Position numbers and translations under genes: made by a program. From assembly GCF_000024785.1 (NCBI RefSeq), contig NC_013441.1, forward strand, positions 4,712,001 through 4,776,000: a stretch of DNA of 64,000 nucleotides, read 5' to 3'. The stretch is from Gordonia bronchialis DSM 43247 (GTDB taxonomy: Bacteria > Actinomycetota > Actinomycetes > Mycobacteriales > Mycobacteriaceae). Shown here in pieces: positions 62,928 through 64,000 of the stretch (the stretch's first letter is position 1; the number at the start of each line of letters is the position of its first letter). The notes beneath the pieces are model-generated. The model was not told where the DNA came from. It saw only the letters and a list, made by a program, of their open reading frames with translations, and made no database searches.

Positions 62928-64000
62928 GCGTCTGAGCCGGCCCCTCGGGTCGCGCCTTCGGCCGTCCGCGCCGCGCATCGCTCCCCGGCTCTCCGGCAGC
63001 GCCGTCGCGGTGGCCGGTGCGATCTTCCTGGTCATCTGCCTGCTGCAGTCGCCGGGGCGGGTCGCCGCGGACACCAAACTCGATCTGACCGCCAACCCGC
63101 TGGGCTTTCTGGCGCGGGCCGCACATCTGTGGACGCCGAACGCCCCGATGGGGCAGGTACAGAACCAGGCCTACGGCTACTTCTTCCCGCACGGCGCGTT
63201 CTTCGCGCTCGGCGAGCTGGCCCATCTGCCGCCGTGGATCACCCAGCGGCTGTGGTGGGCGGTGCTGCTGACCGTCGGATTCGCCGGTGTGGTGCGACTC
63301 GCCGAGACCCTGCGCATCGGTTCACCCGCCTCACGCATCGTCGCCGGCGCGGTCTTCGCGCTCAGCCCGCGAGTACTGACGACGCTGGGCTCCATCTCGT
63401 CGGAGACACTGCCGATGATGCTGGCGCCATGGGTACTGGTGCCGGTGGTGGCCGCGCTCGACCGCCGCGACGACTCCCGGCCGCTCTGGCAGTACGCCGC
63501 ACGGTCGGCGGCCGCGGTCGCGCTGATGGGTGCGGTGAACGCGGTCGCCACGCTCGCGGCACTCGGGGTGTCGGTGCTGTGGTGGCTGCTGCACCGGCCG
63601 GACCAGCGGTGGCTGCGCTTCGGTGCGTGGTGGGCGGCCGGGTTGCTGGCGGCCTGCGCGTGGTGGCTGGTGCCGCTGCTGATCCTGTCCCGGGTGTCAC
63701 CGCCGTTCCTTGACTTCATCGAATCGTCGGGCGTCACCACCGAGTGGACGTCGCTGACCGAGGTGCTGCGCGGCGCGAGTTCGTGGACGCCGTTCGTGTC
63801 GTCGGAACGGGTGGCGGGTGCCGTCCTGGTCACCCAACCCGCCGCGGTGCTGGCCACCAGCACCCTCGCCGCCGCCGGTCTCGCCGGATTGTGCATGCGG
63901 CACATGCCTTTCCGTGGCCGCATGGTGACCTTGGTGGCCGTCGGACTGGTCCTGATGTGTGTGGGGTTCGCCGGGCAGCTCGGCTCCCCCATCGCCGACG
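62923..64000 (+). CDS. aftD: arabinofuranosyltransferase AftD, N-terminal part
   Basis: The first 360 or so residues of a large GT-C membrane glycosyltransferase, running off the right edge. The first helix (SGSAVAVAGAIFLVICLLQS) is followed by the GT-C motif in VAADTKLDLTANPLGFLARA and LWTPNAPMGQVQNQAYGYFF. Many further helices and the gene position match AftD, which adds alpha-1,3-arabinofuranose branches in arabinogalactan and lipoarabinomannan. The start is not clear: the frame opens with ATT at 62923, with no ATG or TTG before the first helix and a GTG inside it. Confidence 0.88.
   Translation, partial: MERLSRPLGSRLRPSAPRIAPRLSGSAVAVAGAIFLVICLLQSPGRVAADTKLDLTANPLGFLARAAHLWTPNAPMGQVQNQAYGYFFPHGAFFALGELAHLPPWITQRLWWAVLLTVGFAGVVRLAETLRIGSPASRIVAGAVFALSPRVLTTLGSISSETLPMMLAPWVLVPVVAALDRRDDSRPLWQYAARSAAAVALMGAVNAVATLAALGVSVLWWLLHRPDQRWLRFGAWWAAGLLAACAWWLVPLLILSRVSPPFLDFIESSGVTTEWTSLTEVLRGASSWTPFVSSERVAGAVLVTQPAAVLATSTLAAAGLAGLCMRHMPFRGRMVTLVAVGLVLMCVGFAGQLGSPIAD

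Noticed and set aside
1..64000. tRNA or rRNA genes
   Set aside because: No cloverleaf or rRNA-like sequence was recognised while reading both strands.

Overview
The window reads as chromosomal DNA of a high-GC actinobacterium of the order Mycobacteriales, most likely Gordonia or a close relative. The evidence is an F420-dependent glucose-6-phosphate dehydrogenase at the left edge, FadE5, FadA2, FabG4, HtdX and LpqI homologues, the N-terminus of the arabinosyltransferase AftD at the right edge, and frequent GTG starts. The genus is an inference from protein similarity recalled from memory; no search was run.

Left core (1-22.2 kb): fgd (partial), a methyltransferase, an ABC exporter, an acyl-CoA dehydrogenase with two small membrane proteins, an HSL-type esterase, a large Pls/PosA-type NRPS-like synthetase (6.1-10.0 kb), HdeD-like and TesB-like proteins, a secreted DUF4185 protein, a DUF305/small-membrane-protein pair that may handle copper, a PAP2 phosphatase, endonuclease IV and fadE5. 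A frameshifted zinc alcohol dehydrogenase, an LppU-like protein and a secreted protein follow.

Accessory region (about 22.2-46 kb): a Tn7-like element (tnsA, tnsB, tnsC, tniQ) comes first. Its tnsB carries four single-base indels in G/C runs and its tnsC is split by inserted IS remnants. Next is a compact protein-quality-control island (29.4-41.0 kb): an HtrA-type lipoprotein protease, divergent from a ten-gene operon of a stress membrane protein, DnaK, GrpE, CbpA-type DnaJ, CbpM, ClpB, a zinc-ribbon thioredoxin, a UBP-type zinc finger protein, a cNMP-binding/thioredoxin-reductase-like flavoprotein and a DUF1931 histone-fold protein. The island lies between two nearly identical direct copies of a 1.5-kb module (25960-27477 and 42057-43575), each joined to truncated ISL3 and IS3 transposase genes. 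This layout resembles mobile heat/stress tolerance loci of proteobacteria but with actinobacterial content, and it is the strongest candidate for an undescribed system. Two LppU-like paralogues in direct orientation (20.1 and 45.3 kb) bracket the whole accessory block.

Middle and right (46-64 kb): a VapB/VapC pair with a broken toxin gene, a TerD-nuclease fusion, an SDR dehydrogenase, a membrane-bound pseudokinase with RCC1 repeats, a VanW protein, and then a block matching the M. tuberculosis Rv0236-Rv0244 order: fadA2, fabG4, htdX, TetR, lpqI, (inserted usp and DJ-1/GlxA genes), DUF2613, aftD. fadE5 and fadA2, convergent neighbours in M. tuberculosis, keep that orientation here but are 36 kb apart. 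Matching 14-bp palindromes (TTACYSNNNRGTAA type) lie upstream of fadE5 (two), between fadA2 and fabG4, and upstream of the TetR gene, so one TetR regulator probably controls the split fatty-acid regulon.

Many genes in the accessory region have one-base indels, several in homopolymer runs. Either true decay or uncorrected long-read consensus errors could explain this, so pseudogene calls are provisional.
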